DNA from: Trifolium pratense
Lineage: Eukaryota > Streptophyta > Magnoliopsida > Fabales > Fabaceae
Direction of reading: 5' to 3'
DNA: 64,000 nt
NCBI RefSeq assembly: GCF_020283565.1
Contig: NC_060060.1
Location: 58,575,257-58,639,256 of the forward strand
The position numbers were made by a program, and so were the translations under genes. A model generated the notes under the pieces. The model was not told where the DNA came from. It worked only from the letters and a program-made list of their open reading frames with translations, and did not search any database. Shown here one piece after another: positions 1 to 9,899 of this stretch (its first letter is position 1; every line of letters begins with the position of its first letter).

Positions 1-624
1 TGGAGTGTTGTGCAAGCAAGATTGGAAGTTTTTGGTATAAACCTGTGCCATGGCGCAGGAGTATTGCGCATGACGCAATTCAGCTTCTCAGTTGGGGGCA
101 GCCTGGCCTGCGCCAGGCGTAGGTGTCCTGCTATATATTCATATTGCTGCGTTTTGTAGCCGTAAGAGAGAGAAAATGTGAGGTTTTTTAGGGTTCTTCA
201 TCCAACATCAATCTAGGATCAAAATGAGTTTCTTTTGGGTATATTCTAGGGTTGGGGAATTATTTCTAACACATTGTAATCACTTATCATTGAAATCTCT
301 TGGTCACAGGAAGAGATTTGGGAAAATGGTAGATTTAGGAAAACTCTAAATCTTGTAACTCTTTTTATTGAATCTTTGTAATCAAGAAGAAAGTTTGATA
401 GTGGATTGGAGAGTCTCTCTCCCCTAAAGTAGGTTGGTTTTAACCGAACTAGGTAAACAATTTTGTGTCTCTTTATCGCTCTTTATTGTTTTAGCTTTTA
501 TAATTATTGCTCATCCATTTTTGATTTGGTTGCTTCAATCTATTTGTCCCACACACTAAGTATTATTTGTGTGATTTCCGGTACGAATTGACAACAGCTT
601 TTCTCTCGGACTTTATCTCTAACG
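1..624 (+). mobile_element. 3' part of a Ty3/gypsy-type LTR (U3 end, R, U5), cut by the window edge
   Basis: Non-coding DNA with a TATA-like CTATATATTC at 131-140, a GC-rich motif cluster just upstream of it, and a tRNA-primer-like sequence just past its right end at about 626. This order (motif cluster, TATA, leader, primer site) fits an LTR read on the plus strand. The left end lies outside the window, so TSD and length cannot be judged. The LTR assignment rests on the primer site, which is degenerate. An alternative is a Copia LTR. Confidence 0.45.
48..120. promoter_or_regulatory. Cluster of GCGC-containing short motifs upstream of the LTR TATA box
   Basis: Within about 70 bp the motifs TGGCGCAGG, TTGCGCATGACGCAAT and CCTGCGCCAGGCG occur. 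Several are partly self-complementary. The block is GC-rich in otherwise AT-rich DNA and ends about 10 bp before the TATA-like sequence. The other LTR families in this window have comparable clusters with different motifs, which suggests a U3 regulatory or structural role. This is inference. Confidence 0.45.
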
Positions 625-625
625 A

Positions 626-648
626 TTGGTGCGATCATCGAGAATTGG
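626..648 (+). other. Degenerate gypsy primer-binding-site-like sequence
   Basis: TTGGTGCGATCATCGAGAA resembles a decayed version of the TGGCGCCGTTGCCGGGGA primer site known from Athila/Tat gypsy elements. The TTGG start and CGAGAATTGG end are kept and the middle differs. If correct, the LTR ends just before it and the element's interior began here, but no coding remnant follows in the same orientation. Confidence 0.35.
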
Positions 649-854
649 AAAGTTACATCTTTTATCAAAATAGAATTAATATCAAAATACTAGTGGTACA
701 TCTTTTATCAAAAAATATATAATTTTGTTATTTTCTAATGTTTGTGGATCTCCTCGGAATTAAGTTGAAATCCGTTGGAATGGGGATGAGGAAAAAATCT
801 CCTTGTGGTGAGAAACGAGGACAGGGAACAAATTTAGGGGTGGGACGGAGAATG

Positions 855-960
855 ATATGGTTAATGTTGTTGATGCAAATTTTGATTCCAATAAATCCCA
901 CAATTTTTTTGGACAAGTTTCTTTCAATATTTTTACCTTAATCTGTGAAGCAAGTGTCAA
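855..960 (-). pseudogene. Possible Copia gag (UBN2-like) fragment
   Basis: The minus strand reads about 32 codons containing ILKETCPKKLWDLLES and FASTTLT. This resembles the conserved UBN2 part of Copia Gag (xxLKETxPKELWExLExxYxSKSLT). The similarity stops abruptly, and the adjoining 740-850 segment is a different low-complexity sequence. No start, zinc knuckle or pol remnant accompanies it. It is a short degraded fragment, and chance resemblance is not excluded. Confidence 0.3.
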
Positions 961-2320
961 ACGAATTGTATTGTCACCTTTTTTCTAGAGCGCAATCAAG
1001 ACCTTGTTAGACTACATAATCTTGGATTGTTCATTGCCATAGTGAGAAATTCACTATTTAAGAAAAACACAAATAATGAGAAATGCATTCTCTTTGTCTC
1101 TTGTTTGGGACCTTTGCTCACATACCACTTGTTGGGAAAACAATCAGAAAAATTTCCATACGATAAATAAAAATAAGCAGAATCTTCACATAATAAATAA
1201 AACTAAACAAAATCAAGTATCTAATAATATTTTACTACCAAATCTACAATTATTTATTTCTATAAGTATGCAACTTTTACAAGGCGAATTGCAACCTGTC
1301 AAATTCACACAATTGCAAACCCTCTTCACTACAATTTTTGCATGGAAAAATTTCAAATCCTTCTCTCAATGCTCACAACCCAATCCCCAATTAATACACC
1401 CAAAAGACTAGAGTTGTTGTGATGAACAAAACTGAATATAACTCTTCAAAAGACTATTTTGTTTGTCAATTACCATTTAATAATTTGGGATATTTGTCCA
1501 ACAACCAATTAAAAGAAGCCACGTAATTAGATTTGCATGTGGTACCCATAGCTAACTTGTAGTCAACTTTTATTTTACATACATATTACTTGTTTTTATT
1601 ATTGATGAGTAAATATCCAAAATAATTACGAGATAAATTAGAAAAAACTATAACAAAAACCATAAAAAAACGTACAGGCATAAGACATATTGATGAAAAG
1701 ATTTCATCGCACTCAAATTCATTGAGAACCCCACTGCACCCTTATTTCTCATTTTGATAGATCACCTAAAAAGAAAATAATAATAATGATACATATAATC
1801 AAAATAAATAAATAAATCAAAATGTTAATATAAAGAAATTCAATTGTCCCTGTCTCCCCCTTTATATATTTTTTTTCTAATCGATGACATTAGTACTAAT
1901 TAATCACAAATTTTCATGTCAATATATATGTAATAGCATGTTATACTATGTACCTGAAATAGTGACTTGCCTCACAAACAAAGTCAAATAGCTTTTCCCT
2001 ACATGTAATTGATATAGGCCCACATTTATTCTCAATTCGATTTTACTATGATATGGAGTATATGTCGTAGAACTATAAAGCCAAATAATGACAAATAGAA
2101 GTGCTTATAAGCATAGAAGACTCGAGAGCTTAATTGATTAGAATTTTTTTGGACAATCCACTTAACGTTAAACTTGAAATAAAACAAAGCCCAATAAACG
2201 CTCTATTTTATTTATTATTTATTTTTAATTAAGAACATTAAAACATAACATGAAAATGATTATATAAACATTCCAATCAAGTTGACACTTTTAGTAGCAT
2301 TAATTCTCAGCCTCTTTACT

Positions 2321-2325
<5 letters not shown>
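960..2325. other. AT-rich spacer, nothing recognised
   Basis: Low-GC DNA with frequent stops in all frames. An open stretch at 1076-1411 reads as Asn/Lys/Gln-rich low-complexity peptide and has no recognisable domain. Confidence 0.6.

Positions 2326-2399
<74 letters not shown>
2326..2399. repeat. (TA)n microsatellite
   Basis: About 74 bp of uninterrupted TA dinucleotide abutting the MITE-like element that starts at 2400. Confidence 0.97.
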
Positions 2400-2404
<5 letters not shown>

Positions 2405-2673
2405 AATAACGTTATACCTAGCAAAATATGCGAGTTTTGCATTACCCCTGCAATTTTTATCGTTTTTAGATTTCACCCCTGTAATGTGAAGATTCCTTGC
2501 ATTACCCCTGACTACACAACTAGACATATGACATGGACATAATCTTGATGTGGCATGACACATGGAAATAATTTTATTTTTTTATTTTTAAATGCCAACT
2601 CAGTAATACACGTGGAAATTACTTTTTTTAATATTTTTTTTTGTAGGGGGTAACGCAAAACTTGTTTTTGCCC
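2400..2673. mobile_element. MITE-like element with GGGTAA/CAAAACTTG inverted ends
   Basis: The left end has GGGTAAATAACG followed by GAGTTTTGCATTACCCCTG. The right end has GGGGGTAACGCAAAACTTG then TTTTTGCCC, which is the inverted counterpart. Inside are further copies of the phrase CATTACCCCTG and the sequence TGTGGCATGACACATGG. No coding capacity. No TSD could be assigned because the left flank is a TA tract. It separates the truncated Tat element from the TA tract. Confidence 0.55.
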
Positions 2674-2741
2674 AAATTGAAAACTTAGTAATTTTATCTT
2701 AGTAATTTTATCTTTTACTAAAGTTAAATATTAAGAGAGAT

Positions 2742-3528
2742 TATCATTTTTGGCTTGATATTCTCCCAACACTTGCGAAGCAACGAGTTGTGAATCTGTG
2801 TAAATTTTTATCTCCTTTGCTTGCATGTCCTCGGCCAACTGTAGTCCTGCAAGGAATGCTTCATATTCTGCCTTGTTATTTGATGTCCGGAAGGATAATG
2901 CCAAGGACACCTCAATTATGATACCGTTCTAATTTTCGATGATGATTCCTGCCCCTGCTCCCATGGCGCTTGAAGCTCCGTCGACGAAGATTGTCCATTT
3001 GTCTGCCCCGCTTGTCGTGGGGGACGGGCTTATCATTTCTGCCACAAAGTCTGCTAGGACTTGGGCTTTCAGTGCTTTTCTACTTTCGTAGTGGATGTCG
3101 AATTCAGAAAGCTCAAGGGACCATTTAAGCACCCTGCCTGCCATGTCTGGTCGGCCAAGCAGTGATTTGATGGGTTGGTCGGTTCGGACTACGGTGTGTG
3201 CTAGGAAATAGTGTCGTAGTCTCCTTGCTGCGTTGATTAGGGCAAGGGCCACTTTTTCAATTTGTTGGTATCTGAGCTCGGGACCCTGAAGAGCCTTGCT
3301 AGTGAAGTACACTGGTTTTTTTCCTTCTGTGGTTTTGAGGACGAGGGCTACACTGACGGCTTCAGTTGCAACGGAGAGATAAATATACAATACCTCCTCG
3401 ACATCCGGGCGTGAGAGGACTGGAGGCTCGGACAGAGCCTTCTTCAGATGTTGGAGGGCTTGCTCGCATTTGTCAGTCCATTCGAACACAACTTCCTTCC
3501 TTAGTAATTTGAAAAAGGGGCAGTGCAT
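2742..3528 (-). pseudogene. Ty3/gypsy RNase H region (truncated)
   Basis: The frame ending at a TAG at 2929-2931 contains the RT-RNase H junction (FEWTDKCEQALQHLK), the RNase H-like PVYFTSKAL, and VLADFVAE leading into a typical second RNase H start (WTIFVDGASS, GAGAGIII). Past the TAG the same frame continues with NKAEYEAFLAGLQLA and IYTDSQLVASQ, which carry the acidic E and D expected for RNase H. The reading then breaks off at about 2745 beside AT-rich DNA. It sits in a different frame from the RT, so a frameshift lies near 3500. Non-functional. Confidence 0.88.
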
Positions 3529-4354
3529 GTTGAGCAGACTTTGCTACAAAGGGAGATAATGACGTCAGCATTCCGTTCAGAGTTTGTATTGATTTTTTAT
3601 TGCTCGGAGTTGGGAGCTCAGTAAAAGCATGACACTTATCAGGGTTGGCTTCAATTCCTCGTTCTGTTAAGTAGTATCCGAGGAACTTTCCTGCTCGGAC
3701 CCCGAAGGTGCACTTCTCTAGGTTGAATCTCATGTTGTGCTTTCTGGCCTGCTCGAAGACCTTTCGTAGGTGGGCGGTATGATAAATCTCCTCGTGGGAT
3801 TTAACAATCATGTCGTCCACGTAGACTTCGAGCATGTCACCAATTTCTCCTCGGAATACCTTGTTCATCATTCGCTGGTATGTAGCACCATCGTTCTTCA
3901 GACCGAAGGGCATTACGTTATAGTAGTAGTTGTCCGACTCAGTCATGAAAGCTGTTTTCTCCCTGTCGGCCATGACCATTGGAATTTGATTATATCCTGA
4001 ATATGCATCCATAAAAGATAATAATTTAAAGTCAGACGAATTATCAACTAATTTATCTATGCAAGGTAAAGGATAAGAATCTTTAGGGCAAGCCCTATTG
4101 AGATCAGTATAGTCAACACACATGCGCCATTTTCCATTAGATTTTTTAACCAATACAACGTTAGACAACCAGGTAGTATATCTAGCCTCAGAAATAAAAT
4201 TTGTCTCTAAGAGGTCTTTTACAGCTTTTTTTGCAGCCTCCGCATTCTCGGGAGACTGCTTACGCATACGTTGTATTACAGCACTAGCAAGTGGGTCAAT
4301 AGTAAGTTGAAGACAAGCAATGTTTGGGTCCAGTCCGGGCATCTCAGTAGCGTG
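3473..4354 (-). pseudogene. Ty3/gypsy reverse transcriptase (Tat lineage)
   Basis: The frame starts just after a TAG at 4355-4357 with MPGLDP, the normal start of the gypsy RT region. It carries NVVLVKKSNGKWRMCVDYTD, FMDAYSGYNQIPM, NVMPFGLKNDGATYQ and the catalytic YVDDMIVKS box, followed by LEKCTFGV and FLGYYLTERGIEANP. These are the ordered RT motifs, with the catalytic aspartates present. The frame is lost at about 3500 by a 1-nt slip in a T run, after which the RNase H frame takes over. Upstream lie the linker and protease. A dead copy: two stops and a frameshift bound it. Confidence 0.92.
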
Positions 4355-4735
4355 CTAGGCAAACAGATCAACATTTTCCTTCAGGAAGGCTTTCAGATGC
4401 TTCCTAGCCAAGTCGGGGAGCACTGTACCAATTTTCACTCCTCTGCTCGGATCGTCGCCGAACTGGACTAGCTTGAACTCTCCATCAGGAATGGGGAGGT
4501 AATGCTCTTTGCTCGCCTCATCAGACTCCTTGTTTTCTTTGCGCAACTTTCTCTCCTCTTTATTTTCTTTCTTGGAGAAGCGGCTGTCGAGGTCAACTAA
4601 GCTCACATCAGGTGCGGGCAGCTTTGGTGGTGTCTCTAACGAAGGCTTTGGCTTCTTCGAATCAGGAGCTTTGCCAATAAAATTGTTCTTGTTGGACGCT
4701 GCGTCAAAGCACCTCCTCGCAGCTTCAACGTCCCC
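4355..4735 (-). pseudogene. Pol linker between protease and reverse transcriptase
   Basis: About 120 codons in the RT frame. The stretch is Lys/Glu-rich and then has a segment like the known gypsy pre-RT region (FKLVQFGDDPSRGVKIGTVL, then FLKENVDLFA). The codon after VDLFA is TAG, where related elements normally have Trp. The left boundary is the TAA at 4736-4738 that ends the protease frame. It belongs to the same polyprotein and is not a separate gene. Confidence 0.75.
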
Positions 4736-5098
4736 TTACAAAGTAGCAATCTGCCCTTTATGAGTGTAGTATTTCATTTTCAGGTGGGCAATGGAAGAGA
4801 CACCGATCAGGTCTGCTATGGTCGTCCTACTGATGATGCACTGATAGAGGGACGAGTAGTCTACGACCAGGAACTTAGCAGTTTCTTTGGAGCCAAAGGT
4901 GACAATGAGGTCGACGTACCCCCATGGCCTTGTGGTTGCCCCGTTGAACCCTGTGAGGTCCGAACCCATGTAAGGAGTCAAATGGGTCTCGTTGGTCTGC
5001 AGGGTCTGAAATAGACTGGCGTACATGATGTCACAAGAGCTCCCCGGATCAATGAGGACCCGGCGAACGTCCATGTTGGCCTTGTCTGCTCGGACGAG
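4736..5098 (-). pseudogene. Gypsy aspartic protease, copy A
   Basis: About 112 codons starting MDVRRVLIDPGSSCDIMY. The DPGSS box matches the retropepsin active-site position (D-[TSG]-G in most families), and DPGSS is a usual variant in Tat-type elements. The later part has YMGSDLTGFNGATTRPWGYV and FLVVDYSSLYQCIISRTTI, the gypsy protease core. It ends at a TAA at 4736-4738 and starts after a TAG at 5099-5101. The partner in copy B differs by one residue (I to F in the ISRTT segment). Confidence 0.85.
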
Positions 5099-5101
5099 CT
5101 A

Positions 5102-6870
5102 AGGGATCTGAAAGTTGGTCGTCCCGCCGGTCAGCTCTTCGAGATAAAAAGATAAGGGCATTGAGCGCCCTTTTGCCTTGTCTAGTGTTGCATTCATGTT
5201 CGGGGATATATCAATGAGCTCCTCGAACTTTCTTTTTATTGATCTGATGGTGTGCTTGTCAATTCGACCACTGGATATAACGAATGATTCTTGAAAAGTT
5301 TCCCACACACTAAGTGTAGGAGCAGTATATGAGTCCCCGAAGTGACTGGGATGGTCAAGTCTTCAGGCCGGGATACGCACATGGCGATCTTCTTTGTGTT
5401 ATTCTGCCCGGCTGGTGGGGGAAGTGTCTCCTCGACCGCGCTATTCTCTGCGGCTTCTGGTCGAGGGTTGTTGTTTCTTTTGACGAACTCCTTAAGTTGT
5501 CCGTCTTTGATCAAAATTTCAATAGCATCCTTCAGCTGGATGCAGTCGTCGGTCAAATGACCATAACTTTTATGGTACCTACAATACTTGCTTTTGTCTT
5601 GGCCCGATTTAAGGGGGGTTTGCTTTGACCACTTTACTCTTGCATTGGAGAATTCAGAAGAATGACATTCAGCCAAAATTGCCTCGCGTGACTTGGTGAG
5701 CGGGGTGTAATTGCTAAAAGTGCTCGGGGGACCACGAGGCTCTCGTGGTTTCTCGTCCCTCCTTCTGTCCCCACCCTTATGAGATGGCTCCCGAGCAGGA
5801 TGGCTGCTACCTGGACGGTCAAGGCAGGTAACGTCTGCTGCCTGGACCTTCTCGTAATGTATGTACACTTGAGCCTTGATGAGGAGGTCGTCCCAAGTGC
5901 GTGTCTTCTCAATCTCAACTGCTTTGGCAAAATCACTGTTTGGGCGAAGGGCCCGCTACAGTAGGTACTTCTTTATGTCGTCGATCGTGTCAACCTGCAC
6001 GACCTCTTTATTGAACCTCTCGATGAAATTCATAAGAGGTTCGTCATCGCCCTAGTAAATAGCCTCCAAGGCGAGCACAGTCTTGAGATGCTTGCGGGAA
6101 GTGGTAAAGTGTCTACAGAACTGGTCTGTCAGGTCCTTTCAGGAGGAAATAGATTGGGGAGGCAAGCTTTGGTACCAGGCCATCGCTCTCTTCCTCAGCG
6201 TGGTTATGAAAAGTCTGCACCTAATGACCCCGCTAATCATTCGGAAATCAAGATTAGCGTTGACATTAGCGATGTGATCGTCGGGATCAGTCAGCCCGTC
6301 ATATGCGGGAAGTGATGGAGGTCTCTCAAAGCCCTTAGGGATAGGTGCCCTCAAGATGTTTCTGGAAAGAGGGCACCAGGGATCGCCCTCGTCACTCCCG
6401 TTTGGAGAATTGTCATCAGGAGACCGGGGAGGATAATCATCACGTAGAGGTGTACGGCTGCAAGACCTGTGGTTGGCGCGATGGGCATGGCTGCCCGACG
6501 TGCCCTGCTTAGCCATCATCGCCAGACCTTGAGGTGAATGACGACGCTGGTCGACAGCCTTTCCTCTCTTGCCTGGGGAGAGTCTACCCTCACATAGCGG
6601 AGGAGTGCGCTCTCGTTTTCTGGTCGGTTGGTCGACCCTCTCCAGGTCAGGGCGTCGTTGTTTGACAGCCCCTTGACGAGGAGGGGATGAAGTAGCATGA
6701 TGTCTCCGTGGGGGAGAGTTGGTCCTTTTACGGCGCTGACTCTTCTGCAACGCGTCGAGCTTGAGATTCTGTTCATCGTGACGACAACCTTGGGCCTTCA
6801 TTGCCTCAGTAGTTTGTTTTAAAGCAGCGATTATGGCTGCGAGATTTGTGTTGGCCACCGTGGTGACCCT
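5102..6870 (-). pseudogene. Gypsy Tat gag, copy A (multiple stops, one frameshift)
   Basis: From 6858 the frame begins with NTNLAAIIAALKQTTEAMKAQ (coiled-coil-like), then an Arg/Pro/Ser-rich segment with SPPRR repeats, then the Gag core (PLSRNILRAPIPKGFERPPS, YDGLTDPDDHI). A TGA at 6139-6141 follows, then TAGs at 6052-6054 and 5956-5958. After these comes the zinc-knuckle-like CRYHKSYGHLTDDCIQLKDA (about 5545-5605). Near 5300 the frame shifts into FEELIDISPNMNATLDKAKG. The codon at the putative start is GTG, and a TAG stands at 6871-6873. Confidence 0.85.
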
Positions 6871-7240
6871 CTAGGCGGTGTCCACCGATATTTCCTGCGT
6901 GGATTGGGGAAGCTTGCCCAATTGGCGCTCAGTCAGTACTGGAACGCCGTCTTCCTCGGATGAGACGAAGACTTCTTGCCCGTCGCGAGGATCAGTTTCT
7001 GGAATCGTTGGCTTGTTGTTGTCATGCGCCGGTGACAGATTGGTGTCGTACTCTCGCTGGGGAGGCAATTGACTCAACTGCCAAGATAATCCCTGTATCG
7101 TAGGGGAGGCAATTATCTGCCCGTATCTTGGTTGGAGTCGTTCCACTATATGTGGGTAATGGATAAGCTCCTTGACTGAAAAGGTGGTTGGATAACTGAG
7201 CACGTGCATATCGTGCTGTGAAGCTGTTATGTCGTGGAGG
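6871..7240 (-). pseudogene. In-frame leader segment upstream of gag, copy A
   Basis: An open frame continuous with gag except for a TAG at 6871-6873. It includes KELIHYPHIVERLQPRYGQ, a Pro/Asp-rich middle (TIPETDPRDGQEVFVSSEED) and LTERQLGKLPQSTQE. I do not recognise a domain. It may be the N-terminus of Gag or an untranslated leader that happens to be open. It is kept in both copies with a single substitution by eye. Confidence 0.45.
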
Positions 7241-7282
7241 CCTCCCCTTGTCAAAGCACCTCCTCGCAGCTTCAACGTCCCC

Positions 7283-7645
7283 TTACAAAGTAGCAATCTG
7301 CCCTTTATGAGTGTAGTATTTCATTTTCAGGTGGGCAATGGAAGAGACACCGATCAGGTCTGCTATGGTCGTCCTACTGAAGATGCACTGATAGAGGGAC
7401 GAGTAGTCTACGACCAGGAACTTAGCAGTTTCTTTGGAGCCAAAGGTGACAATGAGGTCGACGTACCCCCATGGCCTTGTGGTTGCCCCGTTGAACCCTG
7501 TGAGGTCCGAACCCATGTAAGGAGTCAAATGGGTCTCGTTGGTCTGCAGGGTCTGAAATAGACTGGCGTACATGATGTCACAAGAGCTCCCCGGATCAAT
7601 GAGGACCCGGCGAACGTCCATGTTGGCCTTGTCTGCTCGGACGAG
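7283..7645 (-). pseudogene. Gypsy aspartic protease, copy B
   Basis: The same DPGSS protease frame as at 4736-5098, bounded by the same TAG (7646-7648) and TAA (7283-7285). It has no pol downstream: the sequence to its left is the leader of copy A. It is therefore an orphan protease fragment made by tandem duplication. Confidence 0.85.
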
Positions 7646-7648
7646 CTA

Positions 7649-9417
7649 AGGGATCTGAAAGTTGGCCGTCCCGCCGGTCAGCTCTTCGAGATAAAAAGAT
7701 AAGGGCATTAAGCGCCCTTTTGCCTTGTCTAGTGTTGCATTCATGTTCGGGGATATATCAATGAGCTCCTCGAACTTTCTTTTTATTGATCTGATGGTGT
7801 GCTTGTCAATTCGACCACTGGATATAACGAATGATTCTTGAAAAGTTTCCCACACACTAAGTGTAGGAGCAGTATATGAGTCCCCGAAGTGACTGGGATG
7901 GTCAAGTCTTCAGGTCGGGATACGCACATGGCGATCTTCTTTGTGTTATTCTGCCCAGTTGGTGGGGGAAGTGTCTCCTCGACCGTGCTAGTCTCTGCGG
8001 CTTCTGGTCGAGGGTTGTTGTTTCTTTTGACGAACTCCTTAAGTTGTCCGTCTTTGATCAAAATTTCAATAGCATCCTTCAGCTGGATGCAGTCGTCGGT
8101 CAAATGACCATAACTTTTATGGTACCTACAATACTTGCTTTTGTCTTGGCCCGATTTAAGGGGGGTTTGCTTTGGCCACTTTACTCTTGCATTGGAGAAT
8201 TCAGAAGAATGACATTCAGCCAAAATTGCCTCGCGTGACTTGGTGAGCGGGGTGTAATTGCTAAAAGTGCTCGGGGGACCACGAGGCTCTCGTGGTTTCT
8301 CGTCCCTCCTTCTGTCCCCACCCTTATGAGATGGCTCCCGAGCAGGATGGCTGCTACCTGGACGGTCAAGGCGGGTAACGTCTGCTGCCTGGACCTTCTC
8401 GTAATGTATGTACACTTGAGCCTTGATGAGGAGGTCGTCCCAAGTGCGTGTCTTCTCAATCTCAACTGCTTTGGCAAAATCACTGTTTGGGCGAAGGGCC
8501 CGCTACAGTAGGTACTTCTTTATGTCGTCGGTCGTGTCAACCTGCACGACCTCTTTATTGAACCTCTCGATGAAATTCATAAGAGGTTCGTCATCTCCCT
8601 AGTAAATAGCCTCCAAGGCGAGCACAGTCTTGAGATGCTTGCGGGAAGTGGTAAAGTGTCTACAGAACTGGTCTGTCAGGTCCTTTCAGGAGGAAATAGA
8701 TTGGGGAGGCAAGCTTTGGTACCAGGCCATCGCTCTCTTCCTCAGCGTGGTTATGAAAAGTCTGCACCTAATGACCCCGCTAATCATTCGGAAATCAAGA
8801 TTAGCGTTGACATTAGCGATGTGATCGTCGGGATCAGTCAGCCCGTCATATGCGGGAAGTGATGGAGGTCTCTCAAAGCCCTTAGGGATAGGTGCCCTCA
8901 AGATGTTTCTGGAAAGAGGGCACCAGGGATCGCCCTCGTCACTCCCGTTTGGAGAATTGTCATCAGGAGACCGGGGAGGATAATCATCACGTAGAGGTGT
9001 AGGGCTGCAAGACCTGTGGTTGGCGCGATGGGCATGGCTGCCCGACGTGCCCTGCTTAGCCATCATCGCCAGACCTTGAGGTGAATGACGACGCTGGTCG
9101 ACAGCCTTTCCTCTCTTGCCTGGGGAGAGTCTACCCTCACATAGCGGAGGAGTGCGCTCTCGTTTTCTGGTCGGTTGGTCGACCCTCTCCAGGTCAGGGC
9201 GTCGTTGTTTGACAGCCCCTTGACGAGGAGGGGATGAAGTAGCATGATGTCTCCGTGGGGGAGAGTTGGTCCTTTTACGGCGCTGACTCTTCTGCAACGC
9301 GTCGAGCTTGAGATTCTGTTCGTCGTGACGACAACCTTGGGCCTTCATTGCCTCAGTAGTTTGTTTTAAAGCAGCAATTATGGCTGCGAGATTTGTGTTG
9401 GCCACCGTGGTGACCCT
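7649..9417 (-). pseudogene. Gypsy Tat gag, copy B
   Basis: A duplicate of the copy A gag with the same order: N-terminal coiled-coil-like segment, SPPRR-rich region, Gag core, and a CX2HX4GHX4C knuckle near 8092-8152. It carries the same stops at 8686-8688 (TGA), 8599-8601 and 8503-8505 (TAG) and the same frameshift near 7850. A handful of substitutions distinguish it from copy A, for example NSAVEE against TSTVEE. Confidence 0.85.
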
Positions 9418-9787
9418 CTAGGCGGTGTCCACCGATATTTCCTGCGTGGATTGGGGAAGCTTGCCCAATTGGCGCTCAGTCAGTACTGGAACGCCGTCTT
9501 CCTCGGATGAGACGAAGACTTCTTGCCCGTCGCGAGGATCGGTTTCTGGAATCGTTGGCTTGTTGTTGTCATGCGCCGGTGACAGATTGGTGTCGTACTC
9601 TCGCTGGGGAGGCAATTGACTCAACTGCCAAGATAATCCCTGTATCGTAGGGGAGGCAATTATCTGCCCGTATCTTGGTTGGAGTCGTTCCACTATATGT
9701 GGGTAATGGATAAGCTCCTTGACTGAAAAGGTGGTTGGATAACTGAGCACGTGCTTATCGTGCTGTGAAGCTGTTATGTCGTGGAGG
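9418..9787 (-). pseudogene. In-frame leader segment upstream of gag, copy B
   Basis: The counterpart of 6871-7240, with the same TAG separating it from gag. Function unknown. In the element's own orientation it follows the LTR-like 5' end and may be part of the leader. Confidence 0.45.
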
Positions 9788-9808
9788 CCACGTCATGTGC
9801 TGACGTGG
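9788..9808. promoter_or_regulatory. Palindrome of two TGACGTGG bZIP-type sites
   Basis: CCACGTCA TGTGC TGACGTGG: two perfect 8-bp inverted arms around a 5-bp spacer. TGACGTGG is the C/G-box hybrid core bound by plant bZIP factors (established for the motif). It lies in the 5' LTR or leader of the Tat element, next to a CACGTG in the same segment. The small solo LTR at 30384-30848 also carries TGACGTGG. Copy A of the duplication has lost this block. Confidence 0.55.
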
Positions 9809-9817
9809 CCGGGGAGG

Positions 9818-9896
9818 CCTCCCCTTGTTGGGCTGTACCCCAACTTCCGGGCAGGAAGGTAATTGGCTCAGCTCTTGGCCCAGTCCAGAACAACAT
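9818..9896 (-). mobile_element. Short LTR-like 5' end of the Tat element
   Basis: On the minus strand the GC-rich sequence begins TGTTGTTCTGGACTGGGCC at 9896. Right of 9896 the DNA becomes AT-rich without transition. A TG start suits an LTR, but no second LTR exists in the window to confirm it and no primer site is clear. Confidence 0.4.
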
Positions 9897-9899
9897 TTA

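Larger units (their letters stand above)
4704..7250. repeat. Tandem duplication unit, copy A (2547 bp)
   Basis: Every position here has a counterpart 2547 bp to the right. By eye I count at least 17 substitutions between copies, about 99.3% identity. The junction near 7250 shows a GT microhomology between the sequence left of copy A and that right of copy B. Copy A lacks 30 bp present in copy B (9788-9817), and the lost segment is bounded by GGAGG direct repeats. Confidence 0.93.
7251..9827. repeat. Tandem duplication unit, copy B
   Basis: The second copy of the unit in the same orientation, directly adjoining copy A. It keeps the 30-bp palindromic segment that copy A lost. All premature stops of copy A recur here at +2547, so the element was already dead when it was duplicated. 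Confidence 0.93.
2740..9896 (-). mobile_element. Dead Ty3/gypsy Tat-lineage retrotransposon, 3'-truncated, internally duplicated
   Basis: Read on the minus strand from 9896 to 2740: short LTR-like 5' end, leader reading frame, gag, protease, reverse transcriptase, RNase H. The integrase and 3' LTR are missing because the element ends in RNase H at about 2740. The gag-protease part is present twice in tandem (unit 2547 bp). At least eight in-frame stops and two frameshifts lie in the coding parts, and most stops are TAG. GC content is clearly higher than in the surroundings. The Tat-like RT sequence, a DPGSS protease motif and a CX2HX4GHX4C gag knuckle give the lineage. Confidence 0.85.

Noticed and set aside
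2326..2400. Long Tyr/Ile repeat proteins on both strands
   Set aside because: They are translations of the TA microsatellite, with no start context or domain.
5329..6315. Plus-strand open frames inside the Tat element (e.g. 5329-5628, 6083-6315, and their copies at 7876-8238, 8630-8862)
   Set aside because: They lie opposite the gag frame, mirror its codon pattern, and duplicate with the unit. No domain is visible.
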